From: Phocaeicola_A sp045647865
Lineage (GTDB): Bacteria > Bacteroidota > Bacteroidia > Bacteroidales > Bacteroidaceae
Direction of reading: 5' to 3'
DNA: 50,869 nt
Assembly (NCBI GenBank): GCA_045647865.1
Contig: JAZRMW010000056.1
Location: 1-50,869, forward strand
Part shown: piece by piece, positions 33,987 through 41,830 of the stretch
Layout of the letters: every line of letters starts with the position of its first letter
Position numbering within the stretch: the first letter of the stretch is position 1
Notes under the pieces: model-generated
The model's input: the letters and a program-made list of their open reading frames with translations, nothing else
The model's database searches: none
What the model was told of the DNA's origin: nothing
Translations under genes and position numbers: made by a program

Positions 33987-36434
33987 TTACTTGACAACCT
34001 TCTTTCCATTCACTACATAAATGCCGTGGGGGAGACCTTCGAGTGAGGTGCTGCCTTGACGGACAATTTGTCCGGTGATGGAATAGACATTGTTGTCTGT
34101 TGCTTGGTTGTAGCCTTCTGTTGTTACCTTTTCAATGGCAGCAGGGTAGGTGTTGTTGTTGGACTGTCCTTGTATATTGGTCTGGTGGAACTTCACTTTG
34201 TAGGGCCATTGTTCCTTGATGCCTTCCTTGCCGTCCCAGTCTATCCAGTCGCGTGTCCAGTATTCGGTGGGTGCACCGCTGACTACGAGCCACAGGTGTG
34301 AGCAGTTGGTTGGGTATTCAAAAGCAAGGGTACATTCGGGGTTGTCGTAAGTGGCGGTGGCGATGTCGCCATAGATGCGTGTGCCATCGCGTTGCAGAGC
34401 CACAAAGCCAAGTTTCCATCCTGCCTTAGTTGTGTTGTAAGCTGTATATCCGTTTTTGCCGGCTTCACCCACAAACTCTACATATACGGTCTTGCTTGTG
34501 GTCGGATTGGCATTCAGGCGGATGGCGTTGTGTCCGAAATTCTCGATGCAGTCATTAACTGTGGGACTCCAGAATCCAAGGGCGTCCTTTGTCATTTGAG
34601 TATTGTTTCGTTTGCCGATTGTATTGGCTCCTTGTGTGCGGATGAGGTCCATGTCGAACGTTGTCATGCGTGCACCGTATTCCCACATTTCATCGTTGAG
34701 CTGGTCCAATTTCTCGCTGCTGCTCATTGTCTTGTCCATGGTCAGGCGCATGTAAGCCTGCAATGGGTCTTCAGGGCTGCGTGATTCATTCCACAGACGG
34801 CCGATGATTTCCAGACCGTGTTTGTGGCAGAAGTAATCCTGAATAAAGTAGTTGTTATAGCGCTGGTCCACGTGGAAGGGATGCTTGTGCAGTCCGTTGA
34901 GGGTATTCGTCAGCCATTCGTTGTTGAACTGCATGGCGGGATAGAACTTATAGGCTTGCCACTGGGCACACATTTCCCAGAACACGTTGTAGTTTCCTGT
35001 TCCCCAGTTGTACATCCATCCGTTCCAATTGTTGTTGTCGCAGTGGGTTTGGTATTGGAAGCAGTGTCCGATTTCGTGTGCAACTGTCTGGCCTTCGCGT
35101 GAGGTATAGGCCCAACGTGAGAGAGTGAGCAGTCCAATGATATTGTCTATACCGCTACCGCTTGCTTCCCATTCGTCCGTGTATCGCAGGCGGATAATCA
35201 TCTTGTAGGTGTCGGTCTTTGATTTACCTTGATTGATGGTGATGAAGTCTAGTTCGTTGGCATAATATTCGAAAACTTGGTCTGCTGTGTTCAGAATGCT
35301 TTCGACAGAGGCTGGTGCGCTTGTGCCATAACCGGCTTCCCAGTAGAGAATCCAGTGTTTGGATTGCATGCTCCGTTCACTACTCCATTGACTGGTGGAG
35401 ATTTTTAATTGACTTTCAGTACCACAGGCATTGGTGCTATAATAGATTTTCTTGTCCACCATTGCTATCCATGTGTTCAACATGCTGATGGCACTATTGA
35501 TTCCCGTTGTAGTCAAACTATAGTCTGTGACTTTCCCTTTGGCTGTTTCGATTCCGTTTTTCAAGTTTTTGAGAGTGGCACTTTTGTGGGAAGCACCTTC
35601 CCACCAACCTGCAACCTTTTCTGCATAATCAATACGGGCTTGCAGATTGTCATACAGTTCACGTGAAGTCTGTGCCTCTTCCAATGCCGTAGCCAGTAGG
35701 GTTCTTGCAGAGGTCAGTGTCTCTTGATCATAGAGAATGTTGCCATTTTCATCTGTGCCAATGCCTTGTAAGGCGCTTTTGCAGGTTTCTATAGCCGCAT
35801 TCAGTTTGGATGTCACAGAGGTTTGTATGCCTTTGTCCAACAACTCATCCGCTTGGAGGATCATGTTTCGTATTTCCTGTACATAATCTTCTGTGGCAAT
35901 GGCTCCAGTGTACTGTAGATTGAAATTGTCTATGCACAAGTAGTTTCCTGTTGCATTTTCTGCAATCAAACCGATTTCAATATTTTGTGTGGCATCAAGG
36001 ACAGAAAATGATACGGTGTATTGTTGCATGGCATTGATGGGAGTTTTTGCTAATCCGGCAAAGAGATAGACTCCCGTTTGAGGAGAACCTTGATTGAGGG
36101 TGCTGTTGCTTCCTGTCTGTTGGATATGCAGGGCATTGGCTGTGAGGGTATAGTTCCCTTGTGGTAGATTCCTTAACGTTTGCTTCACGGATGCATCTCC
36201 AATCTTTTGTCCGATGCTTACCCATGACTCTACATAATAGGTCCCGTTTTTCTGTGCGAAGACCGAGTTGCTTTGGGTGGCCATGTTATTTACTGTCCAT
36301 CCTGTAAGTCCGTTCGTCTCGAAAGAGGGGTTTTGGATTCGGTTGGTTTGGTCGGTCGCTTGTCCTGTTGCGTGGAGAGATATTGCCATCATGAGCATGG
36401 TGGCAATGTTTGTACGAAAGATAAAATGTTTCAT
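33987..36434 (-). CDS. Exported DUF6055-like putative zinc metallopeptidase with C-terminal sorting-like domain
   Basis: An 815-residue exported protein. A signal peptide is at about 1-24. Residues 30-175 form a beta-sandwich that looks carbohydrate-binding (NPSFETNGLTGW ... NYLCIDNFNLQY). Residues 180-330 are helical, FIVAR-like. The central domain holds HEIGH at 453-457 (VAHEIGHCFQYQ), an HExxH zinc motif, with FWEMCAQWQAYKF downstream as a possible third ligand. The last about 45 residues (NNVYSITGQIVRQ ... GLPHGIYVVNGKKVVK) resemble a type IX secretion type A sorting signal. I recall DUF6055 for the central domain but cannot confirm it. It follows the BadF-like gene by 13 bases. Its role in glycoprotein or mucin breakdown is inference. 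Confidence 0.75.
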   Translation of the reverse strand: MKHFIFRTNIATMLMMAISLHATGQATDQTNRIQNPSFETNGLTGWTVNNMATQSNSVFAQKNGTYYVESWVSIGQKIGDASVKQTLRNLPQGNYTLTANALHIQQTGSNSTLNQGSPQTGVYLFAGLAKTPINAMQQYTVSFSVLDATQNIEIGLIAENATGNYLCIDNFNLQYTGAIATEDYVQEIRNMILQADELLDKGIQTSVTSKLNAAIETCKSALQGIGTDENGNILYDQETLTSARTLLATALEEAQTSRELYDNLQARIDYAEKVAGWWEGASHKSATLKNLKNGIETAKGKVTDYSLTTTGINSAISMLNTWIAMVDKKIYYSTNACGTESQLKISTSQWSSERSMQSKHWILYWEAGYGTSAPASVESILNTADQVFEYYANELDFITINQGKSKTDTYKMIIRLRYTDEWEASGSGIDNIIGLLTLSRWAYTSREGQTVAHEIGHCFQYQTHCDNNNWNGWMYNWGTGNYNVFWEMCAQWQAYKFYPAMQFNNEWLTNTLNGLHKHPFHVDQRYNNYFIQDYFCHKHGLEIIGRLWNESRSPEDPLQAYMRLTMDKTMSSSEKLDQLNDEMWEYGARMTTFDMDLIRTQGANTIGKRNNTQMTKDALGFWSPTVNDCIENFGHNAIRLNANPTTSKTVYVEFVGEAGKNGYTAYNTTKAGWKLGFVALQRDGTRIYGDIATATYDNPECTLAFEYPTNCSHLWLVVSGAPTEYWTRDWIDWDGKEGIKEQWPYKVKFHQTNIQGQSNNNTYPAAIEKVTTEGYNQATDNNVYSITGQIVRQGSTSLEGLPHGIYVVNGKKVVK

Positions 36435-36447
36435 TATATTTGGTGTA

Positions 36448-37296
36448 TTAGAATGATAGATTCTGTTTGATTAAGCCATCCATCGGTGCGCGTAAGATTT
36501 TTCCGATGGTAAGATTGAGTGATTGTGCCGCTTCGGTCAGCTCTTCGCAGAAATAGTAAGCGATGGAGCCTACGAAATGTACAGGTAAAGTTGTGTCGTA
36601 GCGCATCACGTTACGTTTGAAAAACCGGGTAAACTCCTCTACCAACAGGTGATGGATGGAGGTTTCTTTTCGATGCTTGTGCAGGAAAGGGGTAAGCGAT
36701 GCTAAAAAACGGTTAGCCAAGGGCTTCCTGTAAACTTGCTCGATGATATCATTCTGTGTGAAATGGTATTCATTGACAAAATCATCGCACAACTCTTGGG
36801 GTAACTGCCCCTTTAACCAGTCTCCCACAAATATGCGCCCCAAGGAGGAACCACTTCCTTCGTCTCCTAGGATGTAGCCGAGTGAGGGTGTGTTGCTTAT
36901 GATATGTTCTCCGTCGAATTCACATGAGTTGGAACCTGTTCCAAGGATGCAGGCAATACCAGCTTCGCCTTGGCACAACGCTTGGGCGGCTCCTACAAGG
37001 TCAGAGTCTATTCGGATTTCTTGTAAACGGCAATGAAGGAGGGCTGCTTGCAAAGCACTTGATACAGCGGATTGCATTTTCGGAGAGTGGCATCCTGCTC
37101 CGTAGAAATGAACGCTTCCGATACTTTCTGCATCCGTTAATTGGGATGCCATTTCGCGGATAATTTTCTCTATTTCTTCGCTTGATTGGTGGACTGGGTT
37201 GATACCATGTGTCTGTATGCGTTGTAGCACTTCGTTTTGATGGCATACGCACCAGTCGGTTTTCGTAGAGCCGCTATCGGCTATCAGTGTGTTCAT
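36448..37296 (-). CDS. BadF/BadG/BcrA/BcrD-type ATPase, probable amino-sugar kinase
   Basis: A 282-residue member of the actin-like ATPase superfamily. ADSGSTKTDWCV (6-17) is the phosphate-1 motif, ILGTGSNSCEF (about 117-127) the phosphate-2 motif, and GYILGDEGSGSSLGR (about 139-153) is the BadF/N-acetylglucosamine kinase signature. VHFVGSIAYYF (about 243-253) is the adenosine motif. In Bacteroidetes such proteins are commonly N-acetylglucosamine or N-acetylmuramic acid kinases. It lies between uxuA and the DUF6055 gene, all on the minus strand, so it may process sugars released by the latter. The substrate is not proven. Confidence 0.85.
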   Translation of the reverse strand: MNTLIADSGSTKTDWCVCHQNEVLQRIQTHGINPVHQSSEEIEKIIREMASQLTDAESIGSVHFYGAGCHSPKMQSAVSSALQAALLHCRLQEIRIDSDLVGAAQALCQGEAGIACILGTGSNSCEFDGEHIISNTPSLGYILGDEGSGSSLGRIFVGDWLKGQLPQELCDDFVNEYHFTQNDIIEQVYRKPLANRFLASLTPFLHKHRKETSIHHLLVEEFTRFFKRNVMRYDTTLPVHFVGSIAYYFCEELTEAAQSLNLTIGKILRAPMDGLIKQNLSF

Positions 37297-37315
37297 AGTG
37301 ATGAATGTAGAGTTC

Positions 37316-37402
37316 AGAATTTAAAGTCCAAGGTTTAAAATTTAAAGTTTCAAGTCTTTGAAGAGATAGTATAGAACCTTAAACCTTAAACTTTAAACCT
37401 TG
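37316..37402. repeat. AT-rich inverted repeat between uxuA and the kinase gene
   Basis: CAAGGTTTAAA is the inverse of TTTAAACCTTG about 45 bases later. The region is built of short forms of AAGGTTTAAA and TTTAAAGTT and shares ATAGAACCTTAAAC with the repeat at 19457. Confidence 0.55.
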
Positions 37403-37412
37403 AACAACGAAT

Positions 37413-38588
37413 TTATAGATTTTCCAACTGTTTTACAGTGGCAATGATACCATCCACTTTGCCGAGGGCAAGCATACGGCCATGGAATGAGTATCCGGCA
37501 TTATAGCCTTTATCTTCGTCTCCCAACATGGTAGGGCCGTGGTCAACGCGCATGGGCAGATTGGGGTTCTCTCGCTCGAAGATGCGCACCAGTTCAATGA
37601 TGTTGGCGCGTCCACCCAAGTGGTCTGCCTCTTGGAAATAGCTGTTGTCGGGGGCTACTTCTGTACTGCGCAGGTGCACGAAGTGGGTACGGTTGGCAAA
37701 TTCACGTGCCAGTGCAGGTACATCATTCTGTAATCCGGCACTGAGTGAGCCGGCACAGAAGGTGAGTCCGTTGTGTGGATTATTTACCGCATTCAAGAAC
37801 CAACGGATGTCTTCGGCGCAAGTGACGATGCGTGGCAATCCGAGAATCTGCATTGGAGGATCGTCGGGATGTACACACATATTGATGCCGTATTCGTCGC
37901 ATACAGGCATGATGGCTGCCAGGAAGTAACGCATGTTCTCGCGTAAGGCGTCTTTGTCGATGCCTTCATAGAGTGCCAATAGCTTGCGGAAGAGGACAAC
38001 GGGTTCGCGGTCGTTCTCGGTGATGTTCCCGTTGACGAAACCTTGTGTCTTGACGATGATGGTATCAATCAGTTTGGCATCATCTTCGGGAGTCATCCGT
38101 TGGGCCATCTCTTCGACGGCAGCCATCTCTTCGGCTGTGTAATCCTTTTCAGCTCCGGCACGTTGCAGAATGCGGCAGTCGAAGTAGGCAAATGTCTTGC
38201 GATCGAAGTATAGTGAAGTGGTGCCGTTGGGGTAGGGGTGTGCCAAGTCTGTACGTGCCCAATCGAGTACGGGCATGAAGTTATAGCAGATGGTCTTCAC
38301 ACCGGCCTTGCCCAAGTTGGCCAAACTGATTTTATAATTTTCAATTAATTGGTCACGTTCGGGACCGGCATACTTGATGGCTTCGCATACTGGAAGACTT
38401 TCAACAACAGACCAACGAAGACCGTATGATTCAATGTACTGTTTCAGATCAAGGATGGCTTCGAGTGTCCATACCTCACCATTGGGAATTTCGTGAAGGG
38501 CTGTAACGATGCCTTCCACTCCGATTTGTCGCAGCATTGACAAGGTAATCTTGTCTTTTTTGCCGAACCATCTCCATGTTTTTTCCAT
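37413..38588 (-). CDS. uxuA: Mannonate dehydratase
   Basis: Converts D-mannonate to 2-keto-3-deoxygluconate in glucuronate breakdown. The N-terminus MEKTWRWFGKKDKITLSMLRQIG is the family form. CVHPDDPP (metal and substrate site), GLTFCAGSLSAG, FVHLRSTE and RVDHGPTM are present in order and contain the metal-binding Cys and His residues. It is 391 aa, as in E. coli UxuA. No uxaC, uxuB or kdgK is adjacent, so the rest of the pathway lies outside the window. Confidence 0.96.
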   Translation of the reverse strand: MEKTWRWFGKKDKITLSMLRQIGVEGIVTALHEIPNGEVWTLEAILDLKQYIESYGLRWSVVESLPVCEAIKYAGPERDQLIENYKISLANLGKAGVKTICYNFMPVLDWARTDLAHPYPNGTTSLYFDRKTFAYFDCRILQRAGAEKDYTAEEMAAVEEMAQRMTPEDDAKLIDTIIVKTQGFVNGNITENDREPVVLFRKLLALYEGIDKDALRENMRYFLAAIMPVCDEYGINMCVHPDDPPMQILGLPRIVTCAEDIRWFLNAVNNPHNGLTFCAGSLSAGLQNDVPALAREFANRTHFVHLRSTEVAPDNSYFQEADHLGGRANIIELVRIFERENPNLPMRVDHGPTMLGDEDKGYNAGYSFHGRMLALGKVDGIIATVKQLENL

Positions 38589-38967
38589 ATTATTATCGTT
38601 AATTGTTTTTATTTGTGGAATATTTTTGTCCCACTTGTATTCAATGTTGCAAAGATAGAACTAAAACGTTAATCTATGAAAGGTTGATGCATTTTTTTAT
38701 AAATATGTATGCTTTTCGGGAGGCTTTTTGATGGAAAAGATATTTTTTTGCGTATTTCTCTGAAGCATACGGTATCGTTCCTTCGCTTTATCAAGAGAAA
38801 TACAAGTAGAAGATAGAGTGTGAAACGTTGAAAGGTGATTGAAAATGCAAATTGCGCGGAAAATGCGTATAAACTGAATAGCTTTGATTTGTCCGCATTG
38901 TCCGCGCAATTTGTATCCTTAAGTAAAGGGACTACATTCTCTTCTTATAGATTGAGCTTACGTTAAA
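38589..38967. other. 379-base intergenic region upstream of uxuA
   Basis: No gene is seen. TATCTTTG on the minus strand (38650-38657) is a good -7 element for uxuA, about 62 bases before its start. The right part carries a 19-bp inverted repeat (38850-38909) and one end related to the MITE/IS ends at 38941-38967. Confidence 0.55.
38850..38910. repeat. Inverted repeat with 19-bp arms
   Basis: AAATTGCGCGGAAAATGCG and CGCATTGTCCGCGCAATTT are inverse copies with one mismatch, separated by about 23 bases. It is far more GC-rich than the surroundings. TGTCCGC occurs twice in the right arm. Confidence 0.7.
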
Positions 38968-39393
38968 TTACAGTTCCTTCTTGATTGCCTCAATCATTTC
39001 TTGATATTCTTGTTCGGTAAGATAGACCTTTCCAGGATTCATTTGGAATGTACCGCCATAGTCAGGACCATCTACGTATTTGGGAGCTAAGTGGAAATGT
39101 AGATGCGAGAGTTTGTCGCTGTATGCTCCATAATTGATTTTTTCTGGATGGAACACTTTGTCCATAGCACGTGTCACACGTGTCACATCTGCCATGAAAG
39201 CATTGCGCTCTTCATCGCTCAGTTCGAACAAATCGTTCACATGGTCTTTGTAGGCTACTAGGCAACGTCCGTGGTAAGTCTGTTCCTTGAATAGGAATAC
39301 ACGAGATACATTCAATTGTGCAATTTCAATCATCAAGTTGTGAAGCGTCTCATTGTTGGTGCAATAGAGGCATTCTTTTGGGTCACTTTTCAT
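38968..39393 (-). CDS. HIT family protein
   Basis: A 141-residue histidine-triad nucleotide hydrolase or transferase. The triad HLHFHLAP (HxHxH at 97-101) is intact. A CLYC pair at 8-11 suggests a zinc site seen in HinT/FHIT-like bacterial proteins. These enzymes hydrolyse dinucleoside polyphosphates or AMP conjugates; the exact substrate cannot be told. It lies 37 bases after the nfo stop on the same strand and may be in one unit with it. Confidence 0.92.
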   Translation of the reverse strand: MKSDPKECLYCTNNETLHNLMIEIAQLNVSRVFLFKEQTYHGRCLVAYKDHVNDLFELSDEERNAFMADVTRVTRAMDKVFHPEKINYGAYSDKLSHLHFHLAPKYVDGPDYGGTFQMNPGKVYLTEQEYQEMIEAIKKEL

Positions 39394-39430
39394 GTTGTTT
39401 TTAGTTTAAAAGTTATTAGTATTTTTTTTA

Positions 39431-40270
39431 TCAGCAATTGCTTTCGTTTCTTAACCATGTAATTTCTTCGGCCCACAGTTCTTCGTCGGGAGTTTCCAAT
39501 ATGATAGGGATGTTGTCAAATCGTGAGTCGCGCATCAATTGGCTGAAGAATTTCTTGTCTATAAATCCTTTACCTAGGCTGTCGTGGCGGTCTACATGGC
39601 TGGCAAGTGGCTTTTTGCTGTCATTTAGATGAATGCCTTTCAGATAATTTAATCCAACCACCTCATCCAATTCGTTCCATACCTGTTCATAGTCTTCTAC
39701 TAGATTATATCCTGCTGTAAAAGTGTGGCAAGTGTCAATACAGATACCGACTCGGCTTTTGTCTTCTACTCGGTCTATGATGTGTCGTAGGTGGTAGAAA
39801 CTGAATCCCATATTGCTTCCTTGTCCTGCCGTATTTTCGATGACGGCAGTTACTCCTTCTGTTTGGTTCAGCGCAAAGTTGATACTTTCTGCTATGCGGT
39901 TCAAGCAGGCTTCGGGTGAGATTTTGTTCAGGTGGCTACCTGGATGAAAGTTCAGCAATTTTAATCCTAATTGTTCACATCGCTGCATTTCGTCCAAAAA
40001 AGCAGTCCTTGATTTGGTTAATCCTTCTTCCTCGGGATGTCCTAAGTTAATGAGGTAGCTATCATGCGGTAGAATGTGTTCCGGTTGGAAATTGTATGCT
40101 TGGCATCGTTCCTTGAAAAGGGTGATGCTCTTTTCTGTCAAAGGGGGACTAACCCATTGTCTTTGGTTTTTGGTAAAAAGAGCAAAAGCATTCGCTCCTA
40201 TTTGGAAAGCATTCAAAGGGGCATTCTCTACACCACCCGATGAACTGACGTGGGCTCCTATATATTTCAT
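39431..40270 (-). CDS. nfo: Endonuclease IV (AP endonuclease)
   Basis: Cuts DNA at abasic sites in base-excision repair, using three zinc ions. The start MKYIGAHVSSSGGVENAP is the family start; the frame runs 43 codons further upstream, into an inverted repeat, without similarity. Zinc ligands are seen in HPGSHLN, IENTAGQG, CIDTCHTFTAGYN, HLNDSKK, SHVDRHDSLGKG and ILETPDEELW. It is 279 aa, as in E. coli Nfo. Confidence 0.96.
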   Translation of the reverse strand: MKYIGAHVSSSGGVENAPLNAFQIGANAFALFTKNQRQWVSPPLTEKSITLFKERCQAYNFQPEHILPHDSYLINLGHPEEEGLTKSRTAFLDEMQRCEQLGLKLLNFHPGSHLNKISPEACLNRIAESINFALNQTEGVTAVIENTAGQGSNMGFSFYHLRHIIDRVEDKSRVGICIDTCHTFTAGYNLVEDYEQVWNELDEVVGLNYLKGIHLNDSKKPLASHVDRHDSLGKGFIDKKFFSQLMRDSRFDNIPIILETPDEELWAEEITWLRNESNC

Positions 40271-40281
40271 AACTATTTTTA

Positions 40282-40377
40282 TTAAGGTGGGTTCTATAAA
40301 TTCACTTTGTCGTGACTCAATTGTTAAAGCACTCACCATCGTTAATATTCTGTGGGAATTTATAGAACCCACTTTAA
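40282..40377. promoter_or_regulatory. 20-bp inverted repeat in the divergent nfo / DUF4890 region
   Basis: AAGGTGGGTTCTATAAATTC near 40284 is matched by GAATTTATAGAACCCACTTT ending near 40374, with one mismatch. About 50 bases lie between the arms. It is directly upstream of nfo and within 130 bases of the gene at 40502, so it could be an operator or a small mobile repeat. Confidence 0.6.
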
Positions 40378-40501
40378 ATGATTTGCAAATATAGTGCAAA
40401 CTGATTGGAATACAAAATAATATTATGCTTTTTTCTGATTAAACCTTTTGAAAAATAATTTGTCATAGAATCGTAAAAACTTTTATTAATAATTTGAACA
40501 T

Positions 40502-41038
40502 ATGAAAAAGATTGGATTGATTTTGTTATCCCTCGTGCTTATGTCAGTGGGAGCTGTGGCCCAGAATAATAATGCTGGCCGCGAACGTCGTGCACCTCGT
40601 ATGGATAAGGAAACCATGGTAAAGAACATGACGGATCGTCAAGTGAAACGTCTGAAGTTGACTGAAAAACAGACGGAACAGATGAAAGTGTTGAATGAAG
40701 CATTGGTGACAGAAATGATGTCGGGTACAAACCAACGTAATGGTGTTCAACGCAATGATAATCAAGGCGGTAATGCTCAACCAGGTAGAGTTCTGTCACG
40801 TGAAGAGCGTGAAGAAGCACGTAAGGCTCGTGAAAAACGAATGACCGAGATGCAGAACAATTATGTAACGTTAGTTAAGGCTGTTCTTACACCGGAGCAG
40901 TTTGTGGAATTTGAAAAGATGCAAAAGGAACGTCCGCAGGGTCGTTTTGGAAATGGAAATCGTCCTGGTGGGCCTCGTGGCGGAGAGGGACCTCGTGGTG
41001 GAGAGGGACCTCGTGGAGACTTTGGTCCTCGTAACTAA
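40502..41038 (+). CDS. Exported DUF4890-like protein with Arg/Gly-rich tail
   Basis: A 178-residue exported protein. The signal peptide ends at about residue 20 (GAVAQ). The body is helical and highly charged, with MTDRQVKRLKLTEKQTEQM and a later VLTPEQFVEFEKM, two repeats reminiscent of Spy/CpxP LTxxQ motifs. The C-terminal 30 residues are RPGGPRGGEGPRGGEGPRG-like and form a tandem RGGEGP repeat. I know similar Bacteroides proteins as DUF4890, without a function. A terminator follows at once. Confidence 0.75.
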   Translation: MKKIGLILLSLVLMSVGAVAQNNNAGRERRAPRMDKETMVKNMTDRQVKRLKLTEKQTEQMKVLNEALVTEMMSGTNQRNGVQRNDNQGGNAQPGRVLSREEREEARKAREKRMTEMQNNYVTLVKAVLTPEQFVEFEKMQKERPQGRFGNGNRPGGPRGGEGPRGGEGPRGDFGPRN

Positions 41039-41047
41039 TTGTAACGA

Positions 41048-41088
41048 TAAAAAAAAGCTGAATCATTTGTTGGTTCGGCTTTTTTTTT
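41048..41088 (+). terminator. Terminator of the DUF4890-like gene
   Basis: AAAAAAGCTGAA pairs with TTCGGCTTTTTT, followed by more T. It lies about 10 bases after the stop. Confidence 0.88.
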
Positions 41089-41119
41089 GTTTCTTTGTCT
41101 TCCGTTAATGAATGAAACA

Positions 41120-41668
41120 ATGAAAAAAAATAAGATGGTATGGGCATTCTTATGCCTGATTTTGTTAGTTTCCTGCCAAACAAAGGAGAATAAAGAACAG
41201 AAGTTTGAAGAGCGTGCTTTTCAGTTGTCTGTAGATACAGAAACAGGAATTTTTAGAATGCAACAATCTGACGCACATGGTAATGTTGTGATTGGGGGTG
41301 TCGAATACTATTACAGTATCAATCGTGCTCCGTCTGATGATTTGCCTCGGGTGAAGGATGGTGAAGGGAATCTGTATGTAGATAATGTAATAGATGTGAA
41401 GGTAACTCGTAATGGGAAATCTCTTTTTGCGAAACGTTTCACCAAAAAAGATTTCTCGTCATTTGTAGAGGCCTTCTTTCTGTCAAAATCCATCCTTGAA
41501 GGTCTGGTCTTTGATAAAGAAGTAGATGGCAAACTTCGTTTTGCTGCCAGTGTTTGCCAGCCTCAAACTGATCTTTTTATTCCTTTGAGCCTTACATTAT
41601 CTTCTGATGGCAGACTCCATATTGGAAAAGGAAGTGTATTTGATGAAGAGATTCCCAGTGGAAATTGA
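41120..41668 (+). CDS. DUF4738-like lipoprotein
   Basis: A 182-residue exported protein. The start used gives MKKNKMVWAFLCLILLVSC, a good lipoprotein signal with a LVSC lipobox; an ATG four codons earlier is possible. The mature part has alternating beta-strand character (FQLSVDTETGIFRM ... GGVEYYYSINRAP). It resembles Bacteroides lipoproteins I know as DUF4738; no function is known. It lies after a terminator, so it has its own transcript or read-through. Confidence 0.7.
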   Translation: MKKNKMVWAFLCLILLVSCQTKENKEQKFEERAFQLSVDTETGIFRMQQSDAHGNVVIGGVEYYYSINRAPSDDLPRVKDGEGNLYVDNVIDVKVTRNGKSLFAKRFTKKDFSSFVEAFFLSKSILEGLVFDKEVDGKLRFAASVCQPQTDLFIPLSLTLSSDGRLHIGKGSVFDEEIPSGN

Positions 41669-41684
41669 ATGCAAACATCATTGA

Positions 41685-41708
41685 AACCCTCCAACGGCTT
41701 GGAGGGTT
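41685..41708 (+). terminator. Hairpin after the DUF4738-like gene
   Basis: AACCCTCCAA pairs perfectly with TTGGAGGGTT around CGGC. The T run after it is weak, so termination is plausible but not certain. Confidence 0.6.
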
Positions 41709-41759
41709 GATTCGACAATCAAGGTCGCTTTGGGTTATTGGATGATTGATGTTGGTCGC

Positions 41760-41824
41760 TCAAGGTAGGGTGTACATTTGTTATACTTTAAATAATGTAC
41801 AACCAATTGTACACCTTACCTTGA
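41760..41824. repeat. 17-bp inverted repeat with repeated TGTACA before the mutS2 stop
   Basis: TCAAGGTAGGGTGTACA (41760-41776) matches TGTACACCTTACCTTGA (41808-41824) with one mismatch. A further TGTACA is at 41796. It ends 6 bases from the mutS2 stop and may terminate that message. Confidence 0.6.
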
Positions 41825-41830
41825 ATATTT

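Noticed and set aside
38697..38909. Minus-strand frame of 70 codons upstream of uxuA
   Set aside because: It crosses the inverted repeat and has no protein-like features.
39431..40399. Longer endonuclease IV starting 43 codons upstream
   Set aside because: The added residues derive from the inverted repeat and its loop and have no similarity to the family, which begins at MKYIGAH.
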